Source: Helicobacter sp. (GTDB lineage: Bacteria; Campylobacterota; Campylobacteria; Campylobacterales; Helicobacteraceae). Taken from it: a DNA stretch of 15,053 nt. The notes beneath the pieces are model-generated. The model had not been told where the DNA came from, searched no databases, and saw only the letters and a program-made list of their open reading frames with translations. The stretch is from NCBI GenBank assembly GCA_022766795.1, contig JALEPE010000096.1, positions 1-15,053 on the forward strand, in the 5' to 3' direction. Shown one piece after another: positions 14,194 through 15,053 of the stretch. A program made the translations under genes and the position numbers. How positions within the stretch are numbered: the first letter of the stretch is position 1; each line of letters opens with the position of its first letter.

Positions 14194-14218
14194 GGTAGAA
14201 TCTCTATGGGATTCTACC
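14194..14218. terminator. perfect 9-bp hairpin between convergent genes
   Basis: GGTAGAATC and GATTCTACC pair without mismatch around a 7-base loop. It lies between the plus-strand small genes and the minus-strand membrane-protein genes, so it could end both transcripts. No strong T tract follows on either side. Confidence 0.5.
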
Positions 14219-14220
14219 AT

Positions 14221-14283
14221 TTAATGACTTGTTCTATTGGGATTCTCCAAAATTGTTATGGCATCATCTATCATTTTAGCTTT
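14221..14283 (-). pseudogene. fossil C-terminal tail homologous to the protein at 14514
   Basis: Directly after the stop of the 68-residue gene and in the same frame, 20 codons read KAKMIDDAITILENPNRTSH and then stop. This aligns with the tail IEIIDDVKEILQQPNRTG of the gene at 14514-15053. Similarity continues at DNA level past the stop (both contain AATGGTA). It has no start of its own and looks like the remnant of a duplicated copy. Confidence 0.6.
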
Positions 14284-14490
14284 TTAGTCTTTCGCATTTG
14301 TGTTGTAGTAAGAAAAGATGAGCCACAAGCCAATGATTCCTAGCACCGCTGCAAAGGCATAAGGAGAGAGGTTAAAGAGTGCTAATAATCCAAGGATTCC
14401 AAAAAATATAAGCAAAAATATTGACTTGAGGCTAAAAGCTACCAACACTGCAATGAGAGAAAAAATTGAAAAAAGAATGATATTTATCAT
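14284..14490 (-). CDS. small two-helix membrane protein
   Basis: A 68-residue, strongly hydrophobic protein with about two to three membrane helices: INIILFSIFSLIAVLVAF, then SIFLLIFFGILGLLALF and FAAVLGIIGLWLIFSYY. It has almost no charged residues except at the C-terminus (NTNAKD). I do not recognise the family. The ribosome binding site is poor: the nearest AAGGA is about 17 bases before the ATG, close to the stop of the upstream gene at 14514, so translation may be weak or depend on the upstream gene. It lies between that gene and a fossil copy of that gene's C-terminal tail, which suggests a rearranged locus. Confidence 0.5.
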   Translation of the reverse strand: MINIILFSIFSLIAVLVAFSLKSIFLLIFFGILGLLALFNLSPYAFAAVLGIIGLWLIFSYYNTNAKD

Positions 14491-14513
14491 TTTGTGAATC
14501 TATATTGAAATCC

Positions 14514-15053
14514 TTACCATTCAAGGCAACCTGTTCTATTGGGTTGTTGCAAAATCTCTTTCACATCATCTATTATTTCGATTTTTAATTCCGCTCCCCA
14601 GAGCTTATTAATCTCTCGCAATGCTTTAGTATAAGCGACATCATCGTTATTTTCTATTGCGATTGCGCAATCTGCAAATGAGCTTTCAAGCGTGATTAAC
14701 CGCTCCTTATGCGTGGATTCTATCAGCTTTTCTATTTCCTCTCTTTCTTCTATGAGTTGGGGGAGGTTTTCTGCACAGAGTTTAGAAATAGCCTCATAGC
14801 GCATTTGTGCTATGCTTTTCTGATTTGTATCTAGCCAATACATTGCCATAGCAAGAGAAATTCCTGTTAGCACACCGATAAAAACGCTTGTTAATACATT
14901 TGCAAAAGATCCAAGTCCAAGAGAGATTAAAAATGCTTCTATGCCTTGCTCTATCAAAACGCCAAGTCCAACAATTATTGCGCTTACAATGAGTTTTTTT
15001 GCTTCATACCAAACTTGCTCTTGTGTTAAATTTTCTGGTGGAAATAAAACCAA
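14514..15053 (-). CDS. membrane protein with helical cytoplasmic domain, partial
   Basis: The C-terminal 179 residues of a protein whose 5' end lies beyond the window; the TTG at the very edge is unlikely to be the true start. Two or three membrane segments cover roughly residues 20-72 (LIVSAIIVGLGVLIEQGIEA, then FANVLTSVFIGVLTGISLAM). A Glu/Lys-rich helical region follows (LIEEREEIEKLIESTHKERL) with coiled-coil character, then a tail ending IDDVKEILQQPNRTGCLEW. I do not recognise the family. A second, degraded copy of its tail lies 230-290 bases downstream. Its N-terminal part, outside the window, would be needed to assign a function. Confidence 0.65.
   Translation of the reverse strand: MVLFPPENLTQEQVWYEAKKLIVSAIIVGLGVLIEQGIEAFLISLGLGSFANVLTSVFIGVLTGISLAMAMYWLDTNQKSIAQMRYEAISKLCAENLPQLIEEREEIEKLIESTHKERLITLESSFADCAIAIENNDDVAYTKALREINKLWGAELKIEIIDDVKEILQQPNRTGCLEW

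Overview
The window looks like a chromosomal segment of a Helicobacter species (Campylobacterota), most likely from the enterohepatic side of the genus. The evidence is low-GC DNA with Helicobacter-style genes: a four-subunit pyruvate:flavodoxin oxidoreductase operon in the order porG-porD-porA-porB, a MagIII-type 3-methyladenine glycosylase with the WWWPNA motif, a spermidine synthase lacking the canonical nucleotide-binding motif, and a DUF2972-type protein. Family names come from motif recognition, not from a database search. Species cannot be fixed from the sequence alone.

Layout. (1) 18-1412 (+): DUF2972-like protein with two sulfotransferase-like motifs. (2) 1413-1703: gene-free, with three copies of a palindromic REP-like element. 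(3) 1704-3685 (-): a luciferase-like flavin monooxygenase gene followed by mutY, overlapping by one base. (4) 3686-3835: divergent promoter region. (5) 3836-5868 (+): magIII and an M20-family Xaa-His dipeptidase. (6) 5925-7323 (+): SurA-like periplasmic chaperone/PPIase and a META-domain lipoprotein. (7) 7399-8816 (+): speE and coaE, with a terminator-like hairpin inside the 3' end of speE and a TTG start for coaE. (8) 8868-9025 (+): tRNA-Ala(GGC) and tRNA-Arg(GCG), behind an extended -10 promoter. (9) 9049-9891 (-): DUF455 ferritin-like diiron protein. (10) 10153-13293 (+): porGDAB, which makes acetyl-CoA from pyruvate and passes electrons to flavodoxin/ferredoxin. (11) 13294-15053: an accessory-looking tail with a structured intergenic region, a tightly coupled pair of small genes (the second apparently frameshifted), a small membrane protein, and a two-TM plus helical protein cut by the window edge. 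A fossil copy of that last protein's C-terminus lies further downstream.

Most of the window is ordinary housekeeping content: base-excision repair (MutY, MagIII), envelope biogenesis, polyamine and CoA synthesis, translation and central carbon metabolism. The parts worth a second look are the 13.3-15.05 kb tail with its duplicated C-terminal tail and broken frame, the covarying palindromes at 1.47-1.67 kb, the internal terminator in speE, the strong excess of the word RGAATC on both strands and in all codon frames, and the sulfotransferase-like signature of the DUF2972 protein. Three start sites have been moved to match the ribosome binding sites: the monooxygenase, the SurA-like protein and PorB.
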